Positions 21,991 to 31,378 of a DNA stretch of 35,329 nucleotides are shown here, in pieces. The stretch covers positions 1 to 35,329 of the forward strand of contig LVBL01000069.1 in the NCBI GenBank assembly GCA_001604405.1, written 5' to 3'. A model generated the notes under the pieces. It worked only from the letters and a program-made list of their open reading frames with translations, did not search any database and was not told the origin of the DNA. The stretch comes from Spirochaetales bacterium Spiro_10. Lineage in GTDB: Bacteria > Spirochaetota > Spirochaetia > Treponematales > Treponemataceae. Within the stretch, counting starts at the first letter, position 1. Each line of letters starts with the position of its first letter. The position numbers and the translations under genes are program-made.

Positions 21991-22902
21991 TTGGACTGGC
22001 AGGAGAGAATGAGGGCCGGGATAAGCTGGATAGAGTCGCGTCTCGCCGGGGAGTTCGACATCGAGGAGGCGGCCCGCGCCGCCAACACCTCGCCCTTCCA
22101 CTTCATGCGGATGTTCGACGTGATAGCGGGCGTCTCTCCCGCCGAGTACGCGCGCAGGCGGCGCCTCTCGCGCGCGGCGATGGACCTGGCGACCTCGGAC
22201 GAAAGGATCATCGACATCGCGCTCAAGTACGGCTACGAGTCGCCCGACTCCTTTACGCGCGCCTTCAAGCGCGAGTTCGACTGCCTTCCGAGCGACGCGA
22301 GAAAGCCCGGAACGGCGCTCCACAGCTATCAACCCCTCTCCTTCTCGGTCGCGCTCTCGGGCGCGACCGCGATGGAGTTCAGGATCGAGCGGAGGCCCGC
22401 CCTCCCGCTCACCGGGATTCCGACGAGGATATCGACCGAGAACGGCGAGAACTTCAGGCAGGTTCCGCTCTGCTGGAAGGCGGCGGAGGCGGACGGCACG
22501 CTGAAGGCGCTCTGCTCCCGCCTGAGGCCGGGCGGACTCGGGCTTCTCGGCGTCTGCCACGAGTTCGACATGGCCCGCGGGGACTTCACCTACTCGATCG
22601 CGATGGAGCGGCCCGATGACGGCGCCCCGGGCACGGGCCCAGGCGAAGCCGGACCGGGATCGCGCGACGACGGGGAACTGCGGTGCGTCGACTTCGAGAT
22701 ACCCGCCGCCACCTGGGCCCGCATCACCTCGCGGGGACCGCTCGTTCCCAATTTCCAGAACACCATCAAGCGCGTCTTTTCGGAGTGGTTCCCGGCCTCG
22801 GGAAAGGAACACGCGGGAACAGCCGAGATCGAGTACTACGGCTGCGACGGGGACCCCGGGTCGGCGGAGTACTGGTGCGAATACTGGGTCCCGCTCAGAT
22901 GA
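21991..22902 (+). CDS. AraC-family regulator with a GyrI-like ligand domain
   Basis: The N-terminal 110 residues contain two helix-turn-helix motifs of the AraC/XylS type (FDIEEAARAANTSPFHFMRMF and IIDIALKYGYESPDSFTRAF). The remaining 190 residues form a GyrI-like effector-binding domain (EFRIERRPALPLTGIPTRIS, FSEWFPASGKE, AEIEYYGCDGDP). This order, as in Rob and related multidrug regulators, suggests control of stress or efflux genes in response to small hydrophobic ligands. The 303-residue length is normal. The start is TTG 21991. It overlaps the convergent galT-galK gene by eight bases at the 3' end. Its regulon is unknown; the C45 gene directly upstream is an obvious candidate. Confidence 0.9.
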   Translation: MDWQERMRAGISWIESRLAGEFDIEEAARAANTSPFHFMRMFDVIAGVSPAEYARRRRLSRAAMDLATSDERIIDIALKYGYESPDSFTRAFKREFDCLPSDARKPGTALHSYQPLSFSVALSGATAMEFRIERRPALPLTGIPTRISTENGENFRQVPLCWKAAEADGTLKALCSRLRPGGLGLLGVCHEFDMARGDFTYSIAMERPDDGAPGTGPGEAGPGSRDDGELRCVDFEIPAATWARITSRGPLVPNFQNTIKRVFSEWFPASGKEHAGTAEIEYYGCDGDPGSAEYWCEYWVPLR

Positions 22903-25078
22903 GCCGGAAGGCCCCCTCTCCCGCCGCGCAGGCGAAGAACGAGGCCTCGATGCCGGTGCGCGCGAGATAGCCCGCGCCGACGCGCTCGACGAACCCCTTG
23001 ACCGCGTCTTCCCTCACGATGGCTATGGCGCAACCGCCGAAGCCCGCGCCGGTCATGCGCGCGCCGATGCAGCCCTCGGCCGCGTTCGCCTCGTCGAAGA
23101 GCGCGTCGAGCTCGTCGCCGGTGACGCGATAGTCGTCCCGGAGAGAGGCGTGCGACTCGCGGAGGAGCCGGCCGAGGGAGGCGAGGTCGCCCGACTCGAG
23201 GGCCGCGACCGCCGCCGAAACGCGTTCGTTCTCGGTGACGCAATGGCGCACGCGGGCGAATATGTCCGGGTCTTCAATCTCGCGGGAGAGCTGGTCAAGG
23301 TCCGCCGGGACGAGCTCGCAGAGCGATGAGACGTCCCGCGTCCGCCTCGCGATCTCGAGACCCTTCTCGCACTCCGCGCGCCGCTCGTTGTACTTCGAGT
23401 CCGCGAGCGCGCGCTTCTTGTTGGTGTTCATGACGACGATGCGGTAGTCCCCGAGCTCGAGCGGGACGTAGCGGTACTCGAGCGTGCCGGTGTCGAGGAC
23501 GATCGCGTTGTCCTTCCTTCCCATCGCGACGGCGAACTGGTCCATGATCCCGCACTTCACGTTCATGAACTCGTGTTCCGAGCGCTGTCCAATCCTGGCA
23601 AGCTCGACGCGGTCGATGCCGAAGCCGTACATCTCGGAAAGGGCGTACGCGAAGCCGACCTCGAGCGCGGCGGACGACGAAACCCCGCCGCCCGCGGGAA
23701 TCGTGCTGAACATGAGAAGGTCGAATCCCGCGTCGGGCCGGTGAGCGAGGCCGCGCAGGATCATCAGGATGCCGTTCAGGTAGTTCGCGTAGTCGTCTTC
23801 CTTCCTGAAGGAGAAATCGTCCTCGAGACGAAAGGACCGCTCGCCGGGAAACCGGAGGTCGTTGTAGACGATCCGCGAGTCGTCCCGCTTCCTGAACGCG
23901 AGATAGAGGTACGAGTCGATCGCGGCGGGAAAGACGCGGCCGCCGTTATAGTCGATGTGCTCGCCTATGATGTTGACGCGCGCGGGCGAGGCGAAGACCT
24001 CGACAGGCCGCCCACCGGCCGGCTTCGCGCCGTAGAGGGCCTCGAACTCGCCGACGAAGTCGCGGACGAAGCGGTCGCGGTCGTGGCCCGCGAGCCAGGC
24101 GAGCTTCGCGCGCCTGAGTTCCGCGGCCGAGGACTCGACGGCGGCGACGTTCGCGGCGGCCCAGGCGCCCGACTCCGAGGAGGCGTAGTACTTGATGAGG
24201 CGCTTCGCGCGGAGCGGCGTGTAGAACTCGATGTGCAGGTGATAGTAGCCGAGAACGTCGTCCCACTCGGGGCTGTTCACCGGGTTCTGGTGCACGACCA
24301 TCATGTAGGGAAAGGGACGGTCGAAGACGCGGTCGAAGGAGCCGGTCACGACGCGCAGGACCTCCGCGAGGCCGTCCCGCTCGGCGCCCGAAAGGTCGGC
24401 AAGGTAGTTCCGGTGCGCCTTCGGGACGACGAACACGCCGTACGGGTAGTCGGTGAAGAACGGCACGTAGGCCAGAAAGGAGTCGTTCTCGAAGACGATC
24501 CGGCTCGAGCGCGGTTTCGCGCCGGCAAAGGCCGTCTCCTCCGCGTTCATCCGGCATATCAGGCACTCGCCGGCCGACTCGCCGTGCTTCCGCGCGTTCG
24601 CGAGCTCGACCTCCGCCTTTTGCGGAACCCAGGAGAAGGCGTAGATCTGCCCGTGCGGATGCGGCATGGTCACGCCGATCTCCTCGCCCTTGTTCTCGAA
24701 GGGCATCACGTACTTTGTCGTCGGCTCCCCCGCGAGAGCGGCGCACCGCTCGGCCCAGAGGTCGACGAGTTTCCGTATGTGGGAAACCGGCAGCTCGTGA
24801 AGGACCTTGGAGTGGTCGCTCGAATAGAGGATGACCTCGCAGGCCCCGCGCGAACGGGCGACGCGGTAGAAGTCCGAGCCGACGTCGTCGGGCTCGGGCG
24901 GGTTCGCGCTCAACACGGGAAAATCGTTGTCGTACTTGTGAACGTCGTAGGCGTCGGGGACCTTGCCCGAGCCGGGACAAAACGGACACCAGTCCTTCGG
25001 CATCTGCGGCCGTCCCTGCCTGCCCGCGGACACCATCGTCCAGGTCCCCAGGAGGGGGTTGTATCGAAGCTCTGCCAT
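22895..25078 (-). CDS. Fused galactose-1-phosphate uridylyltransferase/galactokinase
   Basis: One 727-residue protein carries two Leloir enzymes. Residues about 1-325 are GalT: a zinc-type CPFCPGSG near 31, the uridylylation motif TMPHPHGQIY near 160 and the second His cluster GYYHLHIEFY. Residues about 335-727 are GalK: substrate motif SPARVNIIGEHIDYNGG near 370, ATP-binding PAGGGVSSSAALE near 465, VKCGIMDQFAV with the catalytic Asp, and GARMTGAGFGGCAIA near 680. Both active sites look intact. It would phosphorylate galactose and pass galactose 1-phosphate to UDP-glucose exchange. The two enzymes are separate proteins in E. coli, so the fusion is notable; no stop or frameshift lies at the junction. 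No galE is visible. It is the last gene of the sugar-transport operon, 51 bases after the permease. A ribosome-binding site GGGAGAG precedes the ATG. Confidence 0.92.
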   Translation of the reverse strand: MAELRYNPLLGTWTMVSAGRQGRPQMPKDWCPFCPGSGKVPDAYDVHKYDNDFPVLSANPPEPDDVGSDFYRVARSRGACEVILYSSDHSKVLHELPVSHIRKLVDLWAERCAALAGEPTTKYVMPFENKGEEIGVTMPHPHGQIYAFSWVPQKAEVELANARKHGESAGECLICRMNAEETAFAGAKPRSSRIVFENDSFLAYVPFFTDYPYGVFVVPKAHRNYLADLSGAERDGLAEVLRVVTGSFDRVFDRPFPYMMVVHQNPVNSPEWDDVLGYYHLHIEFYTPLRAKRLIKYYASSESGAWAAANVAAVESSAAELRRAKLAWLAGHDRDRFVRDFVGEFEALYGAKPAGGRPVEVFASPARVNIIGEHIDYNGGRVFPAAIDSYLYLAFRKRDDSRIVYNDLRFPGERSFRLEDDFSFRKEDDYANYLNGILMILRGLAHRPDAGFDLLMFSTIPAGGGVSSSAALEVGFAYALSEMYGFGIDRVELARIGQRSEHEFMNVKCGIMDQFAVAMGRKDNAIVLDTGTLEYRYVPLELGDYRIVVMNTNKKRALADSKYNERRAECEKGLEIARRTRDVSSLCELVPADLDQLSREIEDPDIFARVRHCVTENERVSAAVAALESGDLASLGRLLRESHASLRDDYRVTGDELDALFDEANAAEGCIGARMTGAGFGGCAIAIVREDAVKGFVERVGAGYLARTGIEASFFACAAGEGAFRLI

Positions 25079-25129
25079 GCGTGTCTCTCCCTCCCGGGTC
25101 CGCTCTTGGTCGGTCCGGCTCGCGCCGGG

Positions 25130-26296
25130 TTATTTCTGTTTTGCCTTCGAATAGAGGTCGAAGGCTACGGCCCCGAGAAGGACGAAGCCCTTGATCGCCT
25201 GCTGCCAGTCGATGCCGATGCCCATGATGGACATGCCGTTGTTCAGCACGCCCATGAAGAGGCCGCCGACGATGGCGCCGATCACCGTTCCGATGCCGCC
25301 GTTCGCGGAGGCGCCGCCCACGTAGCAGGCCGCGATCGCGTCAAGCTCGAAGTTCTGGCCGGCCTTCGGGGTCGCGACGTTCAGCCGCGCCGCGAACACC
25401 ATGCCCGCGAGGGCGGATATCACGCCCATGTTCACGTAGATCCAGAACATGACGCGCTCCGTCTTGATTCCGGACAGCTTCGCGGCCTTGGCGTTTCCCC
25501 CGAGGGCGTAGATGTGACGGCCGGGAACGGTCTTTTGCGTCAGGAAATTGTATACGAGTATGAGCACGGCGAGCAATATGAGGATGTTCGGCACGCCCTT
25601 GTAGGACGCGAAGACGAGCGAGAACGCGACCACGACAGCCACGAGGAACGCCACCTTGAAGGCAAAGGCCCAGACGGGCAGGAGGTCGAAGCCGAAGCGG
25701 GCCATCTTCCTCCGCTTGTGGATCTCGCTCGCCGCGATGAGGGCGGCCGCGACCGCGCCTATGACCATGGTTAGCGTGTGCCATTCCCCGCCGAGCGGGT
25801 TCGGGATGAAGCCGGAGGAGAGCGACTGGAAGAACTGCGGGAACGGACCCTTCGACTGTCCCTGCAGTACGACGAGGGCGAGCCCGCGGAAGATGAGCAT
25901 CCCCGCGAGGGTCACGATGAACGCCGGTATCTTGATGTAGGCGATCCAGTAGCCCTGCCAGGCCCCGATGACGCCGCCGATCAGGAGCGCGAGCGCCATC
26001 GCGTATATCGAGGGAATGCCCTTGTCGACCATGAGCGTCGCCGATATCGCGCCGACGAAGGCCACGACCGAACCGACCGAGAGGTCGATATTGCCCGTCA
26101 GGATGCAAAGGAGCATCCCGATCGCCAGGATGAGGATGTAGCTGTTCTGCAGGATGAGGTTCGTCAGGTTGACCGGACGCATGAGCACGCCGTTGGTCAG
26201 GGCCTGGAACAATATCATCGCGGCGCCGAGCGCCACGAGCATGCCGTACTGCCTGAAGTTCTTCTTGAGGAGCGAGAACGTCACTTGCCTATTCAT
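25130..26296 (-). CDS. mmsB: Sugar ABC transporter permease, MmsB/GguB type
   Basis: The membrane subunit of a CUT2-type monosaccharide importer, 388 residues with about ten hydrophobic helices. The signature LTGNIDLSVGSVVAFVGAIS near residue 70 and the conserved GRHIYALGGNAKAAKLSGI near 265 are typical of the XylH/RbsC/GguB permeases. GGIGTVIGAIVGGLFMGVLNNGM near 340 is the family's final helix pair. It is longer than RbsC (about 320), as are the XylH and GguB permeases. A single permease gene suggests a homodimer. The start ATG 26296 has GAGGTGG five bases upstream. An in-frame GTG nine bases earlier falls in that ribosome-binding region. It follows the ATPase gene with a ten-base gap. Confidence 0.92.
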   Translation of the reverse strand: MNRQVTFSLLKKNFRQYGMLVALGAAMILFQALTNGVLMRPVNLTNLILQNSYILILAIGMLLCILTGNIDLSVGSVVAFVGAISATLMVDKGIPSIYAMALALLIGGVIGAWQGYWIAYIKIPAFIVTLAGMLIFRGLALVVLQGQSKGPFPQFFQSLSSGFIPNPLGGEWHTLTMVIGAVAAALIAASEIHKRRKMARFGFDLLPVWAFAFKVAFLVAVVVAFSLVFASYKGVPNILILLAVLILVYNFLTQKTVPGRHIYALGGNAKAAKLSGIKTERVMFWIYVNMGVISALAGMVFAARLNVATPKAGQNFELDAIAACYVGGASANGGIGTVIGAIVGGLFMGVLNNGMSIMGIGIDWQQAIKGFVLLGAVAFDLYSKAKQK

Positions 26297-26306
26297 GGTT
26301 ACCACC

Positions 26307-27830
26307 TCATCGCTGTAAGATATTGCGCATAATCTCTTCCTGCGTCGCCGTCGCGCCGTCCAGCTCCGCCGTGAGGCGACCGTCGCTCATCACGTATATC
26401 CTGTCGCTCATCCCGATCACCTCCGGCATCTCCGAGGAGATGAGCACGCAGGCCATTCCCTTGGAGGCGAGCATGTTGATGATCGAATAAATCTCGTATT
26501 TCGCCCCGACGTCGATGCCGCGCGTCGGCTCGTCGAGTATGAGTATCCTCGGCTCGGTGAATATCCACTTCGCGAGGACGACCTTCTGCTGGTTGCCCCC
26601 GGAGAGGTTTCCCGTCAGCTGGAGGATCGACGGCGTCTTGATGTTGAGCGCCGTCTTGTATTCCTCGGCCTCCGCAATCTCGGCGTGCTCGTCCACGACG
26701 CCCCGCTTCGACACGCGCGAAAGCTTCGCGAGCGTCGTGTTGCGCCTCACGTCGTCGATGAGCACGAGGCCGTACTGCTTGCGGTCCTCGGTGACGTACG
26801 CGAGTCCGTGCTCTATGGCGCGCGGGATGGAGGAGAGTTTGACTTCCCTGCCGTCTATGAGCGTCGTTCCCGAGATGTCCCTGCCGTAGCTTTTGCCGAA
26901 AAGGCTCATCGCGAGCTCGGTCCGTCCCGCGCCCATGAGTCCCACGAGGCCGACGACCTCGCCCGCGCGCACGGTGAGGTTGACGCGGTCTATCACGGTA
27001 CGCTCGGCGTTTTCGGGGTGCTTCACCGTCCAGTCGCGCACCTCGAACACGACCTGGCCCGGCTCGTGGGTCCGCTTCGGGAACCGGTCGGTGATCTCGC
27101 GGCCGACCATGCCGCGGATTATGCGCTCCTCGGAGACGCTTTCCGTCGCGACGTCGAGCGTCTCGATGACGCGGCCGTCGCGGATTATCGTGATCGCGTC
27201 GGCGACCTTCGCGACCTCGTTCAGTTTATGGGATATGAGCACGGACGAGATCCCGTGGCTCTTGAGTTCCAACAGAAGCGAAAGCAGCGTCTCGCTGTCT
27301 TTCTCGTTCAGCGCGGCCGTCGGCTCGTCGAGTATGAGGAGCTTGACGTCCTTCGCGAGGGCCTTCGCGATCTCGACGATCTGCTGCTTTCCGACGCCGA
27401 GCTGGCCGACCGGCGTATTCGGGTTTTCGTCGAGGCCGAGCTTGCGCATCAGCTTGATGGCGTCCTCGCGCGTGCGGTCCCAGTCTATTACCTTGCATTT
27501 CGCCTTCTCGTTCCCGATGAAGACGTTTTCGGCGATGGAAAGATACGGGCTCAGGGCAAGTTCCTGATGGATGATGACGATGCCGTTCCGCTCGCTCTGC
27601 TTGATGTCCCTGAACTCGCAGACGCGTCCCTCGACGAGTATGTCGCCCGTATAGGTGCCGTGCGGGTAGATGCCGCTCAGGACGTTCATGAGCGTCGACT
27701 TGCCCGCCCCGTTCTCGCCGACGAGCGCGTGTATCTCGTTTCTCTTCACGGAGAGGCTGACCGAGTCGAGCGCCTTCACGCCCGGAAACGTTTTTGTTAT
27801 CGATTTCATCTCGAGAAGCATGTCGGACAT
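26307..27830 (-). CDS. mmsA: Sugar ABC transporter ATP-binding protein, MmsA/GguA type
   Basis: Two ATPase domains in one 507-residue chain, usual for monosaccharide importers. The first has GENGAGKST near residue 40, [13 protein letters not shown] and [11 protein letters not shown] near 165. The second has the typical degenerate Walker [10 protein letters not shown] near 300, [14 protein letters not shown] near 415 and [15 protein letters not shown] near 440. The N-terminal segment [18 protein letters not shown] and the [16 protein letters not shown] stretch resemble the GguA/MmsA multiple-monosaccharide subgroup. ATG 27830 has GGGAGGG six bases upstream and is preferred to an in-frame TTG six bases further up. 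It partners the permease and the binding protein on either side. Confidence 0.93.
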   Translation of the reverse strand: MSDMLLEMKSITKTFPGVKALDSVSLSVKRNEIHALVGENGAGKSTLMNVLSGIYPHGTYTGDILVEGRVCEFRDIKQSERNGIVIIHQELALSPYLSIAENVFIGNEKAKCKVIDWDRTREDAIKLMRKLGLDENPNTPVGQLGVGKQQIVEIAKALAKDVKLLILDEPTAALNEKDSETLLSLLLELKSHGISSVLISHKLNEVAKVADAITIIRDGRVIETLDVATESVSEERIIRGMVGREITDRFPKRTHEPGQVVFEVRDWTVKHPENAERTVIDRVNLTVRAGEVVGLVGLMGAGRTELAMSLFGKSYGRDISGTTLIDGREVKLSSIPRAIEHGLAYVTEDRKQYGLVLIDDVRRNTTLAKLSRVSKRGVVDEHAEIAEAEEYKTALNIKTPSILQLTGNLSGGNQQKVVLAKWIFTEPRILILDEPTRGIDVGAKYEIYSIINMLASKGMACVLISSEMPEVIGMSDRIYVMSDGRLTAELDGATATQEEIMRNILQR

Positions 27831-27937
27831 TCGCAACCCTCCCTTGGCGCGGAGAACGTCGGGATTCCGCGGGAACGCGGCCGCGGGCGCGCGGGCCCGT
27901 GCCTACGCGTTCGCGTCCGCGCCTCCGCGCGGAATCG

Positions 27938-27961
27938 GGGAACCGGGCGGTCCCGGCCCCC
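27938..27961 (-). other. RNA hairpin after the sugar-binding-protein gene
   Basis: On the minus strand GGGGGCCGGG, loop ACCG, CCCGGTTCCC gives ten pairs (two G-U), starting ten bases after the binding-protein stop. No T-tract follows. It is typical of 3' stabilising stem-loops that raise binding-protein mRNA over the ATPase and permease. A longer inverted repeat, GATTCCGCG/CGCGGAATC (27863-27871 and 27928-27936), lies in the same 141-base gap. Confidence 0.55.
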
Positions 27962-27971
27962 TGCCGAGTTC

Positions 27972-29039
27972 CTACTTGATCTGGTCCGCGGTGTAGTAGC
28001 CCGAGTCGACCAGGGCCTGCGTCACGTTCTCCTTGGTCACGATGGTGGACTCGAGGAGATACGACGGAACGATCTTCACGCCGTTGTCGTAGGTCTTGGT
28101 GTCGTTGACGGCGGCCTGCTCTCCCGCGAGGAGGGCGGTAGCCATCTGGACCGCCTGCTTCGCGAGGGCGCGGGTATCCTTGAAGATCGTGGAGTACTGC
28201 TCCCCGGCGAGAATCGACTTGACCGAGGGAAGCTCCGCGTCCTGGCCGGAGACGAACGGCATGGCGGTTGAGCCCTTGCCGTAGCCGACGCCCTTCAGGG
28301 ACGAGAGGATTCCGAGGCTGATGCCGTCGTACGGGGAAAGGACCGCGTCGATCTTGCGCTTCGTGTAGAACGCGGAAAGGAGGTTGTCCATGCGGGCCTG
28401 CGCGGTCGCGCCGTCCCAGCGGAGGGTGGAGACCTTGTCCATGCCCATCTGGCCCGAGCCGACGACGACCTTGCCCGAGTCTATGTACGGCTGAAGCACC
28501 GACATGGCGCCGTTGTAGAAGAAGTACGCGTTGTTGTCGTCGGGCGAACCGCCGAACAGCTCGATGTAGAACGGGCCCTTCGCGTTCTTGAGGTCGAGCG
28601 CGGACTCGAGGGTCGAGGCCTGCTGGATGCCGACCTTGAAGTTGTCGAAGGTCACGTAGTAGCTGACGTAGGGCGAGTTGCGGATGAGCCGGTCGTAGGC
28701 GATGACCGGGATCTTCGCGTCGTTCGCCTTCTCCAGCACCTTCGTCACCGACTCGCCGTCGATTGCCGCGATGACGAGCACGTCGACGCCCTTGGTGATC
28801 ATGTTCTCGAGCTGGGCGATCTGGTTCTCGACCACGTCCTCGGCGAACTGCAGGTCGACCTTGAAGCCCAGTTTCTCGAACTCGGCCTTCATGTTGCCGC
28901 CGTCGGCGATCCAACGGGCGGACGATTTGGTCGGCATCGCTATGCCGATCGTTCCCTTGCCGGCGTCCTTCTTGGCGCATCCGCCGAGAAGGAGTCCGAT
29001 GGTTGCGAGCGCGACTATCGTCGCAAGCGCTTTTTTCAT
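27972..29039 (-). CDS. chvE: Periplasmic monosaccharide-binding lipoprotein, ChvE-like
   Basis: The substrate-binding component of the ABC importer, 355 residues. A lipoprotein signal ([14 protein letters not shown]) gives Cys21 as the lipidated residue. Next come [20 protein letters not shown], typical of the ChvE/XylF type, [21 protein letters not shown] near residue 80, [20 protein letters not shown] near 110, and [18 protein letters not shown] near 225. It ends with the family's [17 protein letters not shown]. ChvE-type proteins bind several aldoses such as arabinose, galactose, glucose and xylose. The araBAD genes on one side and galT-galK on the other fit L-arabinose and D-galactose. 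The start has AAGGAGG nine bases upstream. A 96-base gap separates it from araD and may contain an internal promoter. Confidence 0.92.
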   Translation of the reverse strand: MKKALATIVALATIGLLLGGCAKKDAGKGTIGIAMPTKSSARWIADGGNMKAEFEKLGFKVDLQFAEDVVENQIAQLENMITKGVDVLVIAAIDGESVTKVLEKANDAKIPVIAYDRLIRNSPYVSYYVTFDNFKVGIQQASTLESALDLKNAKGPFYIELFGGSPDDNNAYFFYNGAMSVLQPYIDSGKVVVGSGQMGMDKVSTLRWDGATAQARMDNLLSAFYTKRKIDAVLSPYDGISLGILSSLKGVGYGKGSTAMPFVSGQDAELPSVKSILAGEQYSTIFKDTRALAKQAVQMATALLAGEQAAVNDTKTYDNGVKIVPSYLLESTIVTKENVTQALVDSGYYTADQIK

Positions 29040-29062
29040 GACTCTGTTCCTCCTTCGAAATC

Positions 29063-29080
29063 GGGCGGCTCAAGCCGTCC
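29063..29080 (-). other. Small hairpin in the leader of the sugar-binding-protein gene
   Basis: On the plus strand GGGCGGCT, CA, AGCCGTCC form eight pairs (one wobble) in the araD-chvE gap (29040-29135), just ahead of the AAGGAGG site. It may modulate translation or be part of a processing site. I see no convincing promoter in this gap. Confidence 0.4.
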
Positions 29081-29135
29081 GGTATGCGAGACGCGGAACG
29101 AAAGCCCGCGCCGTTGCATGCTGTCTGTTGCCCCT

Positions 29136-29879
29136 CTACCGTCCGGACTGCCCGTAATACGCGCCGGGCCCGTGTTTTCGGAGATAGTGCTTGTTCACGA
29201 TGTGCTCCGGCAGAGGCTTCGCCCGCGGATTGACCTGCAGGGTCAGCGCCGCCATCCGGGCTATCTCCTCGAGGACGACGCCGTTGTACACGGCCTTCGC
29301 GGCGGACTCCCCCCAGGCGAAGGGGCCGTGCCCGCCGACGAGCACCATCGAAACCTTGTCGGGGTCAAGCGCTCCCGGGGCCTTCCCGAAGGACGCCGCG
29401 ATGAGCTTCCCCGTCTCGAGCTCGTAGTCGCCCTCCACCGCCGCGCGGGAGAGGTACGGCGTGCAGGGCACGGCGGTCTGGATGTGGTCCGCGTGCGTCG
29501 TGCCGAAGAGGGGTATCGGACGGCACGCCTGCGCCCAGGCGACCGCGTACGTCGAGTGGGTATGGATGACGCCCCGGATCCGGGAGCCGAGCGCGACGGC
29601 GAAGTCCCGGTAGATCACGAGATGCGTCGGCGTGTCGGACGACGGCCTGAGGGTGCCCTCGACAACGCGGCCGTCGAGGTCGACGACGACCATCGACTCC
29701 CGCGAAAGCTCGTCGTAGGGAACGCCCGAGGGCTTGATCGCGAAGGCGCCCAGTGCCGGGTCGAACGCCGAGACGTTCCCCCAGGTATAGAGCGCCATCC
29801 CCCGCGCGGGGATCTCCATGTTTGCCGCCCAGGCCTCCTCTCGGAGCGCGTCGTAGGGCGATCGTTTCGACTTCGCCAT
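29136..29879 (-). CDS. araD: L-ribulose-5-phosphate 4-epimerase
   Basis: AraD converts L-ribulose 5-phosphate to D-xylulose 5-phosphate, the last step of bacterial arabinose catabolism. The 247 residues are slightly longer than E. coli AraD (231). Zinc-binding and catalytic motifs are present: YTWGNVSAFDP near residue 40, FAIKPSGVPYDEL near 55, SSDTPTHLVIYR near 87, VIHTHSTYAVAWAQA near 108 with the two zinc histidines, GTTHADH near 130 and VLVGGHGPFAWG near 185 with a third histidine. The start ATG 29879 overlaps the araA stop by one base (TGATG) with GGAGGG just upstream, so translation is coupled. Confidence 0.95.
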   Translation of the reverse strand: MAKSKRSPYDALREEAWAANMEIPARGMALYTWGNVSAFDPALGAFAIKPSGVPYDELSRESMVVVDLDGRVVEGTLRPSSDTPTHLVIYRDFAVALGSRIRGVIHTHSTYAVAWAQACRPIPLFGTTHADHIQTAVPCTPYLSRAAVEGDYELETGKLIAASFGKAPGALDPDKVSMVLVGGHGPFAWGESAAKAVYNGVVLEEIARMAALTLQVNPRAKPLPEHIVNKHYLRKHGPGAYYGQSGR

Positions 29880-31378
29880 CAGGCCCTCCAGGCGGCCGCG
29901 TTCCACCGGAGCTCGTTCCGGAACGCGGGTATCTTGGTGTCGCGGTCGATGACGACGAACTCGACGCCGACCATCTCGGCCCAGTCGCGCACCATGTCGG
30001 TCGTGACGATGTTCGAGAAGGCGGTGTGGTGGCCGCCGCCCGCGAGTATCCAGGCCTCGGCGGCGGTGCGGAGGTCGGGCGCGGGCTTCCAGAGGGCGCG
30101 CGCGACCGGGAGTCGCGGGAAGGGCTTGGGCGGCGTGACGACGTCGACCTCGTTGAGGACGCAGCGGAAGCGCGTGCCGAAGTCGACGACAGCGGCGCAA
30201 ACCGCCGGGCCCGCCTTCGCCGTGAACACGAGCCGCGCGGGATCGGCCTTGCCGCCGATGCCGAGGGCGTGCACCTCGACCGAGGGCTTCCCGTCGGCAA
30301 TCGACGGGCATATCTCGAGCATGTGCGCGCCGAGGTTCATCCCGTTTTCGGGATCGAGGTGATAGGTGTAGTCCTCCATGAAGGAATCTCCCCGTCCGGC
30401 GCCGCCGAGTCCCGCGGACATGACCTTGAAGGTCCTGACCATGGCGGCCGTCTTCCAGTCGCCCTCGCCGGCGAAGCCGAAGCCCGAGGCCATGAGGCTC
30501 TGGCAGGCGAGTCCGGGAAGCTGCTTCAGCCCGTGCAGGTCCTGGAAGTTCGTGGTGAAGGCGTTGACGTCGTTCTCCGCGGCGAATTGCCGGAGCGCGA
30601 CTTCTATCCTCGCCTGCTCGCGGATATGGTCGAGCGCGAAGGCCTTGTCCTTGCCCCAGGAAACGGAGTAGCTCGACTCGTACTCGGCGACCTTCGCGTC
30701 GACGTCCGCGGCGCCCACGGCCGCCATGTGCTCGACGAGGTCTCCGACGCCGTAATAGGGAACCGACCAGCCGAGGCGCATCATCGCCTCGACCTTGTCG
30801 CCGTCGGTCACCGCGACTTCGCGCATGTTGTCGCCGAAGCGCGCGATGCGGAGCTTCTTTCCGTCGGCCACGGCGATCGCGGCGCGCATCCAGGAGGCGA
30901 TCCTCGCGCGGGTGGCGGGCTCGCCCCAGTGCCCGACGACGACCTTGCGCGGAACGTCCATCCGCGCGGTGATGAAGCCGAACTCCCGGTCTCCGTGCGC
31001 CGACTGGTTCAGGTTCATGAAGTCCATGTCGATCGTGTCGTAGGGTATGTCGCGGTTGAACTGCGTGTTGAACTGGAGGAGGGGCTTCCGGTACGAGGAA
31101 AGCCCGGCTATCCACATCTTGGCGGGGCTGAAGGTGTGCATCCAGGCGATGACGCCGGCGCATCTTGGATCGGCGTTCGCCTGCTCGAGCGTCGCGCGGA
31201 TGGAATCCGGCGTGAGAAGCGTCGGCTTCCACGCGACGGCGCAGGGCATGCCCTTGTCGGCGGCGAAGGCCTCGACGACCTTCTTCGAGTCCTCGGCGAC
31301 CTGCCTGAGTGTCTCGTCCCCGTAGAGGTCCTGACTTCCCGTCAGGAACCAGAATTCGTATTTTCCGAGGTCTATCAT
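29879..31378 (-). CDS. araA: L-arabinose isomerase
   Basis: AraA interconverts L-arabinose and L-ribulose using Mn2+. The 499-residue chain equals E. coli AraA (500). The N-terminus EFWFLTGSQDLYGDETL is diagnostic. The metal-binding and catalytic residues are all seen: Glu in FGFAGEGDWKTAA near residue 308, Glu in SFMEDYTYHL near 335, His in NLGAHMLEICP near 350 and His in LAGGGHHTAFS near 450. The start has AAGGAG seven bases upstream and overlaps the araB stop by four bases (ATGA). Confidence 0.98.
   Translation of the reverse strand: MIDLGKYEFWFLTGSQDLYGDETLRQVAEDSKKVVEAFAADKGMPCAVAWKPTLLTPDSIRATLEQANADPRCAGVIAWMHTFSPAKMWIAGLSSYRKPLLQFNTQFNRDIPYDTIDMDFMNLNQSAHGDREFGFITARMDVPRKVVVGHWGEPATRARIASWMRAAIAVADGKKLRIARFGDNMREVAVTDGDKVEAMMRLGWSVPYYGVGDLVEHMAAVGAADVDAKVAEYESSYSVSWGKDKAFALDHIREQARIEVALRQFAAENDVNAFTTNFQDLHGLKQLPGLACQSLMASGFGFAGEGDWKTAAMVRTFKVMSAGLGGAGRGDSFMEDYTYHLDPENGMNLGAHMLEICPSIADGKPSVEVHALGIGGKADPARLVFTAKAGPAVCAAVVDFGTRFRCVLNEVDVVTPPKPFPRLPVARALWKPAPDLRTAAEAWILAGGGHHTAFSNIVTTDMVRDWAEMVGVEFVVIDRDTKIPAFRNELRWNAAAWRA

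Noticed and set aside
23573-25774. 733-residue open frame on the plus strand opposite galT-galK and the permease
   Set aside because: It is a shadow of GC-rich coding DNA: Arg/Gly/Val-rich without motifs, while the opposite strand encodes clear GalT, GalK and permease domains.
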